From an uncultured Bacteroidales bacterium (lineage in GTDB: Bacteria; Bacteroidota; Bacteroidia; Bacteroidales; Paludibacteraceae): a stretch of 64,000 bases of DNA. The stretch is taken from positions 62,001-126,000 of the forward strand of contig CALUOH010000009.1 in assembly GCA_944322025.1 (NCBI GenBank). The letters are read 5' to 3'. Below the pieces are notes generated by a model that ran no database searches, was not told the origin of the DNA, and worked only from the letters and a program-made list of their open reading frames with translations. The position numbers and the translations under genes are program-made. Positions within the stretch are counted from its first letter, which is position 1, and each line of letters opens with the position of its first letter. Below, piece by piece: positions 54,106 to 62,334 of the stretch.

Positions 54106-55656
54106 ATGGGACTGCTGGTCTATAAATTTTCTGATTATGAATATACTGCCGAAAGAGAACAGTACAGAAACCTGTGCAAACAGCTGCAATCCTACTATGG
54201 GTCTAAGGATGAACTGTGTATATTCATAGCAAACTACAATATATACGACTGTGAGCTTGACGGGCTGCTGATAAAGCAGGATTCGATATTGGTTGTTGAG
54301 TTTAAGAATTACGGCGGGTGTGTGACAGCTGTGGATAACGGCGAATGGAAGTTGAGCGATGGTACTGTCATAAAAGGAGGTTCACGTAAAACGCTGTATA
54401 AACAGATACACATAAACCATGCGATGGTGAGGGGCGGACTGAAAGACGGTAATGTCATAACCTCAAAATCAGCCAGTGGCATTGCTGCCCTTGTGGTGTT
54501 TCACCAGCCAATCACACTTGACAATAAGTTGTCTGCCAGAACGCGCAGCTGGCTACATGTCTGTGACGAGACCACCTTTATGGAGAAGGTTCAGGACATA
54601 ACGAGCAAGTCGATAGAGTTCAACAGGCGGGATATGTTCTCCATTATTGAAAAGATGGCTCTTGACAGGGATTATCTCGACGAGACGTACAGCAATGCGG
54701 AGATTTTGGACGAGAGACCGCAGGATGAGGAGGAAGAGACGCTGTGTCCTGATGTTCCGCAGGAAAAGAGTGGGGAAACAACGGAAGGACAATCCGTGCT
54801 AACTGCACAAAGCGGTACGCCCGCAGCCGAGACGGAAAATGAGCCGGAGGCAGGGCGGGATATGCAGAATACGTGCACACTGCCTAAATGGTTGGATGAC
54901 TATATTTTCAATGAATTAGGAGCAAAATACTGCCGCTCCAATTCGGACATGACCGTGATAGACTGGGACAAGAGCGATGTCCTCAATTATCTCGGCACAT
55001 ACTTTCCCCGCAGTTATACCGAGGCGTACTGCATATTCAGCGAATATTTTTCCAGACATAAGAGAGAGTGGGCGGATAAGGAGACGCTGTCAGTGTTTGA
55101 TTTCGGATGCGGGACAGGCGGGGAGATAATAGGGATGGCCATGGCGGCGAAAGAACAATTGCCGTGGATAGATAAAATAACAGGGATAGCGTTAGACGGA
55201 AACCATCATGCCTTACGGATATACAGTGCTATCGAGAAGACTGCATCGGACAATATAGGGATTTCAATAGGACTCACTGTCGCACCGACCACGATATGTA
55301 ATTTCTATGACTTGTCGGTGGTTTCTGAAATAGTAGACCGTAAGTTTGATATAATCATGTCGTTCAAGGCAATTTGTGAGTTCGTGACTAAGGAGCGGTT
55401 TGAACAGGAGAATGCCTACCGATATATCTCATCGGTCTTATTTCCAAAGCTGAATGACGGGGGCATTATGCTTATGGTGGATGTATCTACGTATAACAAT
55501 ACGTTGAAAGAGTGGCTACCTATAATGATGGATAAAGGTTTTGCTATGTATAATATTGTTGGACGTAATGACGGATTTAACCAATGTTTTTATGTGAGCC
55601 ACTCGATGTCATACATGGACACAAGCAAAGTGGCATGGAGACTTATGAAACGGTAA
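54106..55656 (+). CDS. NERD nuclease-SAM methyltransferase fusion protein
   Basis: A 516-aa two-domain protein. From ATG 54106 (MGLLVYKFSDYEYTAEREQY) the first ~190 residues form a NERD (nuclease-related) PD-(D/E)xK-like domain with Asp52 in ELDGLLI and Glu65-x-Lys67 in VVEFKNYGG. A charged linker (about 220-270) leads to a SAM-dependent methyltransferase with motif I FDFGCGTGG near residue 331 and FDIIMSFKAICEF further on. The frame is open 67 codons further upstream but without NERD similarity. It is the first gene of a three-gene AT-rich set with a helicase. Methyl acceptor and nuclease activity are unproven; the fusion suggests DNA or RNA processing in defence or repair. Confidence 0.8.
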   Translation: MGLLVYKFSDYEYTAEREQYRNLCKQLQSYYGSKDELCIFIANYNIYDCELDGLLIKQDSILVVEFKNYGGCVTAVDNGEWKLSDGTVIKGGSRKTLYKQIHINHAMVRGGLKDGNVITSKSASGIAALVVFHQPITLDNKLSARTRSWLHVCDETTFMEKVQDITSKSIEFNRRDMFSIIEKMALDRDYLDETYSNAEILDERPQDEEEETLCPDVPQEKSGETTEGQSVLTAQSGTPAAETENEPEAGRDMQNTCTLPKWLDDYIFNELGAKYCRSNSDMTVIDWDKSDVLNYLGTYFPRSYTEAYCIFSEYFSRHKREWADKETLSVFDFGCGTGGEIIGMAMAAKEQLPWIDKITGIALDGNHHALRIYSAIEKTASDNIGISIGLTVAPTTICNFYDLSVVSEIVDRKFDIIMSFKAICEFVTKERFEQENAYRYISSVLFPKLNDGGIMLMVDVSTYNNTLKEWLPIMMDKGFAMYNIVGRNDGFNQCFYVSHSMSYMDTSKVAWRLMKR

Positions 55657-55689
55657 ACGATAACAATAAATAATAAAAAGTAATTTGAT

Positions 55690-56724
55690 ATGGCAGATTT
55701 TGATTCAGAATTTTTCATCGACTATTCAAGTCTCGATGATTTTCAACGGCAACTGATAGACCGTAAGAGTGAAAGGTCAATGGTTGTAGTCGGCAGCGCG
55801 GGAAGCGGCAAATCGCTAATTGCCTTGCATAAGGCAAAACAAATAGCTGCTATGGGGCAGGATTACGCCATAGTTGTCTATACAAAGACACTCCGTCAAT
55901 ATTTTGATGACGGACTTAAAGCTCTTGGCCTAAAAAATGTATATAACTGGCACGATTGGTGCAGGAATAGAAGGCATGTGAAGTATCTGATTGTAGACGA
56001 GTGTCAAGATTTTTCTTCTGGTGAGATTGATTCGTTAATAAGAAGCGGCGATATATGTTTCTTTTTCGGCGATTCTGCCCAGTCCATCATGGCTTTCAGA
56101 GACGAGGGCGTACAGAATGTGGAGACTACCGCTTATAAAATGAAGATAACACCAGACAAATTATATTACAATTATCGACTGACTAAACCGGTAGCTGAAC
56201 TTGCAGAACAAGTGGGTCAAGTGGATGATGACCTCGTGATTAAATGCAAACGGAAAGGGGTCAAACCACGTTTGATAGAAGCGTCGTCTTTTGACGGACA
56301 ATTGGACAAGATTGCCAATATTATCAGAAACGGTTCGCTTACAAATGTCGGCATATTGCTGCCATTTAACACAAAAGATAAGGGCCACATGTCTGTTGAA
56401 TATGTAAAAAACTATTTGTTGAATAGGGGTATAACATGTGAATTTAAGTATAATGCAAATCAAACTACGGAAATGGATTTGGACTTTCATACTTCAAATC
56501 CTAAAATCATGACGTGGTGGTGTGCGAAAGGATTGCAGTTTAAGGATGTGTTCATTCCCGGCTGTGAAAATCCGTTCCATTCGGACAAACGCGCACCGAT
56601 GTATGTGGCAATGACGCGTTGCAGTGAACGGTTGTATTTGGGATATAGCGGGAGACTGAATTCGTTCTTTCCAGATAGTTCGTCTCCATTGTATGAAAGA
56701 TTATCAGAAGTAACCAAGATATAA
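55690..56724 (+). CDS. Compact superfamily 1 (UvrD-like) helicase
   Basis: A 344-aa P-loop ATPase with SF1 helicase motifs in order. Q-motif-like FQRQLIDRKSE is followed by Walker A GSAGSGKS (35-42), Walker B VDECQDF, motif III FFGDSAQSI, motif IV-like YYNYRLTKP, motif V AKGLQFKDVFIPG and motif VI YVAMTRCSERL. It is far shorter than UvrD or Rep and lacks the 1B and 2B insertions, so it probably needs a partner. It begins 33 bases after the NERD-methyltransferase gene and ends 12 bases before the next gene. NERD domains fused to UvrD-type helicases are known, which fits a split version here. Confidence 0.85.
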   Translation: MADFDSEFFIDYSSLDDFQRQLIDRKSERSMVVVGSAGSGKSLIALHKAKQIAAMGQDYAIVVYTKTLRQYFDDGLKALGLKNVYNWHDWCRNRRHVKYLIVDECQDFSSGEIDSLIRSGDICFFFGDSAQSIMAFRDEGVQNVETTAYKMKITPDKLYYNYRLTKPVAELAEQVGQVDDDLVIKCKRKGVKPRLIEASSFDGQLDKIANIIRNGSLTNVGILLPFNTKDKGHMSVEYVKNYLLNRGITCEFKYNANQTTEMDLDFHTSNPKIMTWWCAKGLQFKDVFIPGCENPFHSDKRAPMYVAMTRCSERLYLGYSGRLNSFFPDSSSPLYERLSEVTKI

Positions 56725-56736
56725 TGTGATTAGATT

Positions 56737-59136
56737 ATGAAGTATTATATAGCAACATCAAGCCTGAATATGGACAATATATTGTCCACAGAGAGCATAT
56801 CGCCCGTTTCATTTTATAAACAACGTGATTTCGGATATGATGTATTCCAAAAGATAGAACAATTGCCTTATGATAATTTTTTAGTTCTGTTTTCGGAGCT
56901 TCCGCATTTTAGCATACATGATAGTCAGCGGGAGAATCACCCTATGGTTTTACAGATAGAGGATGATGAACAGCTGCAAGATGTCAAGAAAGTCGGCGAG
57001 TTTAAGGGGTGTCAGATATTTGTGTATTACAAGACGATATATCTCAATCCGACAAACTGCAAGCTGCTGTTTTTCTCGCGTCAGGCGGAAGTCCTGTTGA
57101 ATCACAGCTGCTCTGACAGCAAAATGAGCAAACTGGTGGATTATTTCACAACCAAGACTGTGGAACCGGGCAGATACAGGTTAGAGGATTTGGTGACGGG
57201 AGTGCCGTATGATGCCGAAAAGTATCCGGAGAGGTCAAGTGAGAATGCGTATGACAAGGTGAAGGGGTTTGTCTGCGGGTATTATATCGGTGCTGTGCAA
57301 TCATTGCCGTCTGATATAGCCCGCATGTATGCGATACAGAAACGGGTGTATGACATTGCGGTTTCAATAAAGAACAATGATGGAAAGCGCAATGCTATTT
57401 TTAATGAGGAGTTGGAGCGTCTAAGCAGAGAGTATGACAGCCTTGACCCAGACAAAAAAGAGGCGCAAAGGTTGTGGAAAGAGAGCTTTACAGGATATAG
57501 ATTTCCGGAGGAGATTCTGAAATATCTTAAAGTGAATAAATTGGAAGGAGTTGCCAAATGTGTATTTGTCAAGCAGCAAGGGTTGATTTTACGTACCCAG
57601 ACGATTACTAATTTACAGGCGTATAGTGATGAGCTTAAAATACATATCCAGTCTTTGATATTGAAGAGCAATGAGAAGAACAGGAAATTTAGCATAAAAG
57701 AGCAATTGGACCTTAGCCCGGATTACTCTAATGTAATGATGTACGGGAGCGATGAAGGGAGCAGACTGTTTAACAGTGTGTTGCAGAATGTATTGTGGAG
57801 GGGGTTAATTCCCAGTTTGGATAGACTACGCACGGACAGGGAGAATATAGCTACGCAAGTGGTTATACAGTTGAAAGAGATAGTGGAACGGAATAAAGGC
57901 CAATGGCAAGACAGTAAGGAGCAGATGTATTTTCAGCATTTGAGGGAGAATATATCCATGTTCTCGGAGTTTAAGCTGACGGAAATAGATGATGTAGTGA
58001 TGCAATCAGTGGCAGCGTTTCTGTTAAAAGGAGAGGATTATGACGGACTGATGAGCTATTTGAGGGCAAATGCTATCCCGACATATCAATATGCGCTGGC
58101 TTTATGGGGAGCTGTTTCAGGGTATGTGAGAATACCCCGGACGATAATACACGGACTAATGGGCAGGGAGATGTTTGAATCTTTTTATGTAGATTTGTAC
58201 AGCGTACTGTATGGGAGAACGCTGAAAGGAAAATTGGAGAAAAAGGAGGTTCTTATGCCTCCGATGCCTCCGAAGCCAGACGATTATAGAGGGGGGAAGA
58301 GTGAAACGATGCAGAAAGGCTCAAATAAGGGCAGATTCGGCATTTCAGGGAGTGTTGAAGCGGCAAAGGATACGGGATTTGATGGAGAAAAGGGTTTTGT
58401 TGGAGACCCGAAAGGAAAAATATTGCCCAAAGAACGTAAAATTGACGAAAGGAACTTCGGGAACTTGAAAATGAAGGAGAGCTGTCCGTATGAAAGGGGT
58501 GTTGCAGTACAGAAGGAGGATTATAGAGCAGAAGTTGAGCAAATATGTGACGACATGAAGAGTAGTGGAATACTTGATGTGGAGAAGGAGCATAGGTTGA
58601 AAGAAGTGTTGGCCAGATGTAATGATAAGAATACTTTTCTTAAAGAATTACATAAAGAAAAGGGGTGGAAGGGTAATTCCAAATTGTATAAGAAGATGGA
58701 AGAAAGACTTAATGGGCAGAAGAGCAGTAATGACAGATATGATAAGGGAGAACTGCAATTGTCGTTTGATGCACCACGAGCGGATTACAAAGATGAGAAT
58801 AGAGTGATGCGTCAAGAGGATAATATAGTCAGTTGCAGTATATTGAGGGATAAGAAAGTTGCGGCTGTTGTGCGAGATTGGATATGGAAGAGAGCACCAC
58901 GGATAAGTGAGAATGTGAACAAACTGTTTGCTAAGTTTTATAAAGAGTATAATGATAAGGATGGGTTTTATTACAACAAACGTAGTCAGTACGACAGAAC
59001 CAAGAATGGTGCCGTAATAGATCATTTTATTCGGTTTTGTTTTAAGCCTTGGGGTGGTGTGAATGGCCTATCAGTAGAGTATAGTGAAGTAATGGATGAG
59101 TTGAAACAATATTTAATGAGTATGTATCGTGACTGA
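56737..59136 (+). CDS. Large protein of unknown function in the NERD-helicase operon
   Basis: A 799-aa cytoplasmic protein I do not recognise. An N-terminal globular domain (about 1-130, MKYYIATSSLNMDNILSTES, LLFFSRQAEVLLNHSCS) is followed by a long helical region (about 150-500). A basic, Gly/Lys/Pro-rich disordered segment (about 505-600, MPPMPPKPDDYRGGK and onward) and a C-terminal helical domain (about 690-799) complete it. No nuclease, NTPase or membrane motif was found. It overlaps the next gene by 8 bases. Its tight linkage to a helicase and a nuclease-methyltransferase suggests a sensor, scaffold or target-recognition subunit of the same system. Base composition is clearly AT-richer than the window average. 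Confidence 0.75.
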   Translation: MKYYIATSSLNMDNILSTESISPVSFYKQRDFGYDVFQKIEQLPYDNFLVLFSELPHFSIHDSQRENHPMVLQIEDDEQLQDVKKVGEFKGCQIFVYYKTIYLNPTNCKLLFFSRQAEVLLNHSCSDSKMSKLVDYFTTKTVEPGRYRLEDLVTGVPYDAEKYPERSSENAYDKVKGFVCGYYIGAVQSLPSDIARMYAIQKRVYDIAVSIKNNDGKRNAIFNEELERLSREYDSLDPDKKEAQRLWKESFTGYRFPEEILKYLKVNKLEGVAKCVFVKQQGLILRTQTITNLQAYSDELKIHIQSLILKSNEKNRKFSIKEQLDLSPDYSNVMMYGSDEGSRLFNSVLQNVLWRGLIPSLDRLRTDRENIATQVVIQLKEIVERNKGQWQDSKEQMYFQHLRENISMFSEFKLTEIDDVVMQSVAAFLLKGEDYDGLMSYLRANAIPTYQYALALWGAVSGYVRIPRTIIHGLMGREMFESFYVDLYSVLYGRTLKGKLEKKEVLMPPMPPKPDDYRGGKSETMQKGSNKGRFGISGSVEAAKDTGFDGEKGFVGDPKGKILPKERKIDERNFGNLKMKESCPYERGVAVQKEDYRAEVEQICDDMKSSGILDVEKEHRLKEVLARCNDKNTFLKELHKEKGWKGNSKLYKKMEERLNGQKSSNDRYDKGELQLSFDAPRADYKDENRVMRQEDNIVSCSILRDKKVAAVVRDWIWKRAPRISENVNKLFAKFYKEYNDKDGFYYNKRSQYDRTKNGAVIDHFIRFCFKPWGGVNGLSVEYSEVMDELKQYLMSMYRD

Positions 59137-60178
59137 GAAAGTGATTATAACGACGGACGGGGGAGAGAGGGTTGAGGCGGCGGCACCGGTGGTGGTGTCG
59201 GCGAGCAGGGCTACGGATATACCGGCGTTTTACGCGAGATGGTTCGTGGAGCGGCTGAGGCGGGGGTATTGTGTGTGGTATAACCCGTTTAACAGGCAGA
59301 AGGTGCATGTGTCGTTCGCGAGGTGCAGGGTTGTGGTGTTCTGGACGAAGAATCCGATGCCTCTGATGCCGTTGCTGAGGGAGCTGGACGAGCGGGGGAT
59401 ACACTATTATTTCCAATATACGCTGAATGATTATGAGAGGGAGGGGTTTGAGCCTAATGTGCCGCCGCTGGAGCGTAGGGCGGAGACGTTCAGGGAGCTG
59501 TCGGGGATGGTGGGGAAGGAGAGGGTGATATGGCGGTTTGACCCGCTGATAGTCTCTCCGGAGCTTACTCCGAGGGAACTGCTGAGGCGCGTGTGGCGAG
59601 TCGGGGGGATGATAGAAGGGTATACGGAGAAGCTGGTGTTCAGTTTTGTGGATGTGAGGGCTTACAGGAAGGTGAAGTGCAATATGGCGCGCGAGACCGG
59701 ATGCTTTTCCGCGGACAGTGTGGAGGCGGCCGAGCCGGATGAGGTGCAGAGGGGTGAGATAGTGGAGGGTCTGGCGAGGATGCGCGAGGTGTGGGCCGAG
59801 AGGAGGTGGAATGTGAGGCTGGCTACGTGCGCCGAGGATGTCGATTTGGAGCGTTACGGTATTGAGCATAACCGATGTATTGACGGGGAGCTGATGGAGA
59901 GTGTGTTCGGGGAGGACAGGGCTCTGGTGTATTATCTGCGGACGGGTGTTTGGCCGGAGGCTGATTTGTTCGGGGAGCTGCCGCCGCTGCCTGAGACGAG
60001 GCAGAATTTGAAGGATAAGGGGCAGAGACGTGCGTGCGGCTGTATGATGAGCAAGGATATAGGGATGTACGATACGTGCAGGCATTTCTGTGTGTATTGT
60101 TATGCGAATGCGAGCCGGGAGAGGGTGATGAGGAATGCGGAGAGGCATTCGGAGGGTAGCGAGAGTCTGTTGGAGTGA
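59129..60178 (+). CDS. DUF1848 family protein with cysteine-rich C-terminal cluster
   Basis: A 349-aa protein of the DUF1848 family, of unknown function and distantly radical-SAM-like. The start is GTG 59129, overlapping the previous stop by 8 bases (translational coupling); a second GTG at 59141 is possible. Conserved parts are SASRATDIPAFYARWF, WYNPFNRQKVHVSF, VVFWTKNPMPLMP and VIWRFDPLIVSP. The C-terminus carries Cys residues in ACGCMMSKDIGMYDTCRHFC and VYCYANAS, a plausible iron-sulfur site. Codon use is GC-rich, unlike the AT-rich genes just upstream, so it may be a host gene at the island boundary rather than part of the system. Confidence 0.82.
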   Translation: MTEKVIITTDGGERVEAAAPVVVSASRATDIPAFYARWFVERLRRGYCVWYNPFNRQKVHVSFARCRVVVFWTKNPMPLMPLLRELDERGIHYYFQYTLNDYEREGFEPNVPPLERRAETFRELSGMVGKERVIWRFDPLIVSPELTPRELLRRVWRVGGMIEGYTEKLVFSFVDVRAYRKVKCNMARETGCFSADSVEAAEPDEVQRGEIVEGLARMREVWAERRWNVRLATCAEDVDLERYGIEHNRCIDGELMESVFGEDRALVYYLRTGVWPEADLFGELPPLPETRQNLKDKGQRRACGCMMSKDIGMYDTCRHFCVYCYANASRERVMRNAERHSEGSESLLE

Positions 60179-60645
60179 GGGCTGGACGGGGCTTTGCTGT
60201 GGTTTTGGGAGCAGCGGGGCTTATTGTGTTGGTTGTGCTGATGGGTTGGCGGAGAGGGTAATGGGCTACTGTTTCGGGCGGATGGGTTTAGGTGTTTGGT
60301 GAGGATTGATGGGGTCGGATGGAGGATGTGGATATGAAAAGGGCGCGCCGGAAAGAACAAGCGGATGCGCTGATGCCGATGTGCGGTTTTGTATTTTCCA
60401 CCACTCTGGCGTGCCTTTTCTTCCCATTCTTTTTTCTTGGCTGGGTCGCTGAGCTCTTCCTGCATCATGGCGGTGACGCTCTTGAATTTTTCGTGGACGG
60501 CTTTCTGGGCATCGGAGAATTCTTGTTTTTTAACTTCCATTTTCCACGCGTATGTTGCGCCGTAACGTGTGGAGAATACTAATACGTCGTCTTTGTCGGC
60601 CTTGCCTGACATGCTTTTAACCGGAAAGTTAGTTGTGATTTTCAT
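60100..60645 (-). CDS. Small Bacteroidales protein, C-terminus doubtful
   Basis: Only the first ~90 residues look real: MKITTNFPVKSMSGKADKDD, VFSTRYGATYAWKMEVKKQE, KAVHEKFKSVTAMMQEELSD, WEEKARQSGGKYKTAHRH. This resembles a small Bacteroidales family, probably phage- or mobile-element-associated, that usually ends soon after a YKT-RG segment. Here the frame runs on through Pro/His/Ser-rich sequence and over the last 79 bases of the DUF1848 gene, which suggests a frameshift or lost stop near 60370. It is related in layout to the protein at 61297. No clear promoter is seen. Confidence 0.5.
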   Translation of the reverse strand: MKITTNFPVKSMSGKADKDDVLVFSTRYGATYAWKMEVKKQEFSDAQKAVHEKFKSVTAMMQEELSDPAKKKEWEEKARQSGGKYKTAHRHQRIRLFFPARPFHIHILHPTPSILTKHLNPSARNSSPLPSPPTHQHNQHNKPRCSQNHSKAPSSPHSNRLSLPSECLSAFLITLSRLAFA

Positions 60646-61296
60646 AATTGTATTGTTTTAACGTTTATATGTGTCTCCGGAGAACTCTTTGGGCATACGC
60701 GGGTGGGTGTATGCGCTGATTTGGTTTTATCCGGAGACACCGATGAAGTCAAATCTTGTCAGTCTGTCGGGGAGTGGCGGACTGCCTAATCTGTTGTAAT
60801 GGATAATCTTATTGTCTGTTGGAGGACGCGGGCGGCGGGCTGTGGCGGGCGGAAGCCGCGCCGTAAAGGCCTTAATGTCTGCGCTCTATAATCTCGATAG
60901 GTATTTCTATGAGCCGGGATGCCGGCTGATGACCGGCCGGGCTTTCCCGACCGGCTGAACAATAGTATAAACTATTCCGGTATTTTTAAAGCGAGGGCGA
61001 ATTTTTTTTTGGGAAATTTTTGGTTTAAGGAGGTATTGTATTGATTTGCAGTGAGTTGTTAATTTGATAGAGGAATAGGGTATGAGGCTGTCCCGTTATG
61101 CTACGGAAAGGGGAATGGTAGCTGAGAGTTGGCTGGAAAGTACGTGTTTTTTAATATTTTTAGCGGTTAGGAATTTGGAGAGAGGGGGAATTTGGTGTAT
61201 ATTTGTGTTTATAAAGACGCTATGTCGGGATGGGGCGGGGGTGATGAGGGGGCGGAGGTGTGGGGGATATGTTGTTGATATAAAACAGGATAAGAT
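60646..61296. other. Gene-free spacer with structured elements
   Basis: No credible gene was found. GTGTCTCCGG (60671-60680) and CCGGAGACAC (60731-60740) form a perfect 10-bp inverted repeat enclosing GCATAC/GTATGC (60693-60698/60709-60714). CCGGCCGGG/CCCGACCGG forms another stem near 60931-60955. The first sits in the leader of the minus-strand gene that starts at 60645. A family A copy lies at 61134. Confidence 0.5.
61134..61155 (+). repeat. Dispersed repeat family A, copy A7 (diverged)
   Basis: GAAAGTACGTGTTTTTTAAT, preceded by GTTGGCTG as in copy A1 (GTTGGCTCGAG). It is the most diverged of the clear copies. It lies upstream of the plus-strand gene at 61297. Confidence 0.6.
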
Positions 61297-61833
61297 ATGA
61301 GGCTGGAATTGATTTCGATGGGCTATGTGGGGTTCGTGAGGAGGAGGATGAGGCGAGAAGGGATGAGGATTACGGTGAGGTGGGGGCGCGTGTATACGAT
61401 GGGGGCGAGGACGGGCCGGCAGCCGGACAGCGAGGCGCAGATGAGGGCAAGGGGTATCCTTGCGCGGGCGAGCGAGGCTGCGAAGCGGGAGATGGAGGAC
61501 GAGGCGAGACGGCTGTACTGGACGGAACATGCGGCGGAGATGGGCTACCGGACGGCGCGGGGGGCGTGCGTGGCGCACCATGTGCGGCTGCTGAGGGAGA
61601 TGCCGACGGAGGAGGCTGTGGCGGCGCTGGGGCGCGACGTGAGGCGCAAGCGCATGGAGGAGATGCGGCGGCTGAGGGAGGAGATGCGCAGGACGCAGGG
61701 GGAGCGCAAGCCGCTGTATGCCAAGGTGAAGGGGTTGCGGGGCAGGACGCGGCAGGGGATGGAGATGCTGAGGGCTGTGGATGAGGCGGTGAGGATGGTG
61801 AAGACGGCTATGGCTGGGCCGGACGGGTCGTGA
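61297..61833 (+). CDS. Small basic Bacteroidales protein, related to the gene at 60645
   Basis: A 178-aa Arg-rich protein of unknown function. The start MRLELISMGYVGFVRRRMRR, the strand RITVRWGRVYTMGARTG and the helix pair around QMRARGILARASEAAK, followed by MGYRTARGACVAHHV, match the layout of the small family represented on the opposite strand just upstream (60645). After the common core it has an extra ~70-residue, highly charged helical tail (RRKRMEEMRRLREEMRRTQG). The Arg-rich composition suggests nucleic-acid binding. A GGATAAGATATG start context is reasonable. It is preceded by repeat A7. Confidence 0.65.
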   Translation: MRLELISMGYVGFVRRRMRREGMRITVRWGRVYTMGARTGRQPDSEAQMRARGILARASEAAKREMEDEARRLYWTEHAAEMGYRTARGACVAHHVRLLREMPTEEAVAALGRDVRRKRMEEMRRLREEMRRTQGERKPLYAKVKGLRGRTRQGMEMLRAVDEAVRMVKTAMAGPDGS

Positions 61834-62334
61834 GCAGGAGTGATGAGGCGCGGAGAGGACGTTGACGCGGAGAGAGTATGCGCCGAGCGGGAGAGATTGA
61901 GGTGCTGGGAGAGACGGGGATGCTGACGGGCGTTGTGCCTGGCACGGGTCGGGCGGCGAGAGACGGTGGCGGATGGAGAGGGGAAGATGCGCGGAAAGGG
62001 GTAGAAAGGGGATTATGTTTGGATGATGGGGCGTTAGCAGGGGGACTGAGGTGCGGGATTGAGGCTTTGGCAGGAAAATGTGCGGGGATGAGGTGCGGTT
62101 TTTTGGGAGTATGGTTGTGCGTTCGGGGATTTGTTGTAACTTTGTACGTCAGCAGGGCTACGGGGCAAGTAGGTGGTGAGCTTTGTTGCAAGAAGTATTG
62201 GCGGGGATTGAGGAGGGGGGGCGTAGTGGGGATTGGGTGCGGGGTTTATTTTTGAGAGATGGAAGGAGGTGGCGAGGTGGATTTAGATGTGTTATTATAA
62301 AAAAGATGTATTATTAAAACAATGAACTGATACT
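61834..62334. other. Spacer before the coiled-coil membrane protein
   Basis: No supported gene. A TAACTTTG element at 62139-62146 may be the -7 of a promoter for the gene at 62335; the TTG at its usual distance is not clear. An in-frame open stretch (61878-62255) is low-complexity Gly/Arg-rich and judged non-coding. Confidence 0.45.

Noticed and set aside
54106-59136. Complete transposon or prophage carrying the three-gene island
   Set aside because: No transposase, integrase, terminal inverted repeats or flanking tRNA were seen; only composition suggests transfer.
59042-60148. Minus-strand open frame (368 codons) opposite the DUF1848 gene
   Set aside because: The product is Pro/His/Arg-rich low complexity, and the plus-strand frame has conserved DUF1848 motifs.
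61878-62255. 125-codon open frame before the coiled-coil membrane protein
   Set aside because: Gly/Arg-rich low-complexity product in GC-rich spacer with no start context or homology.
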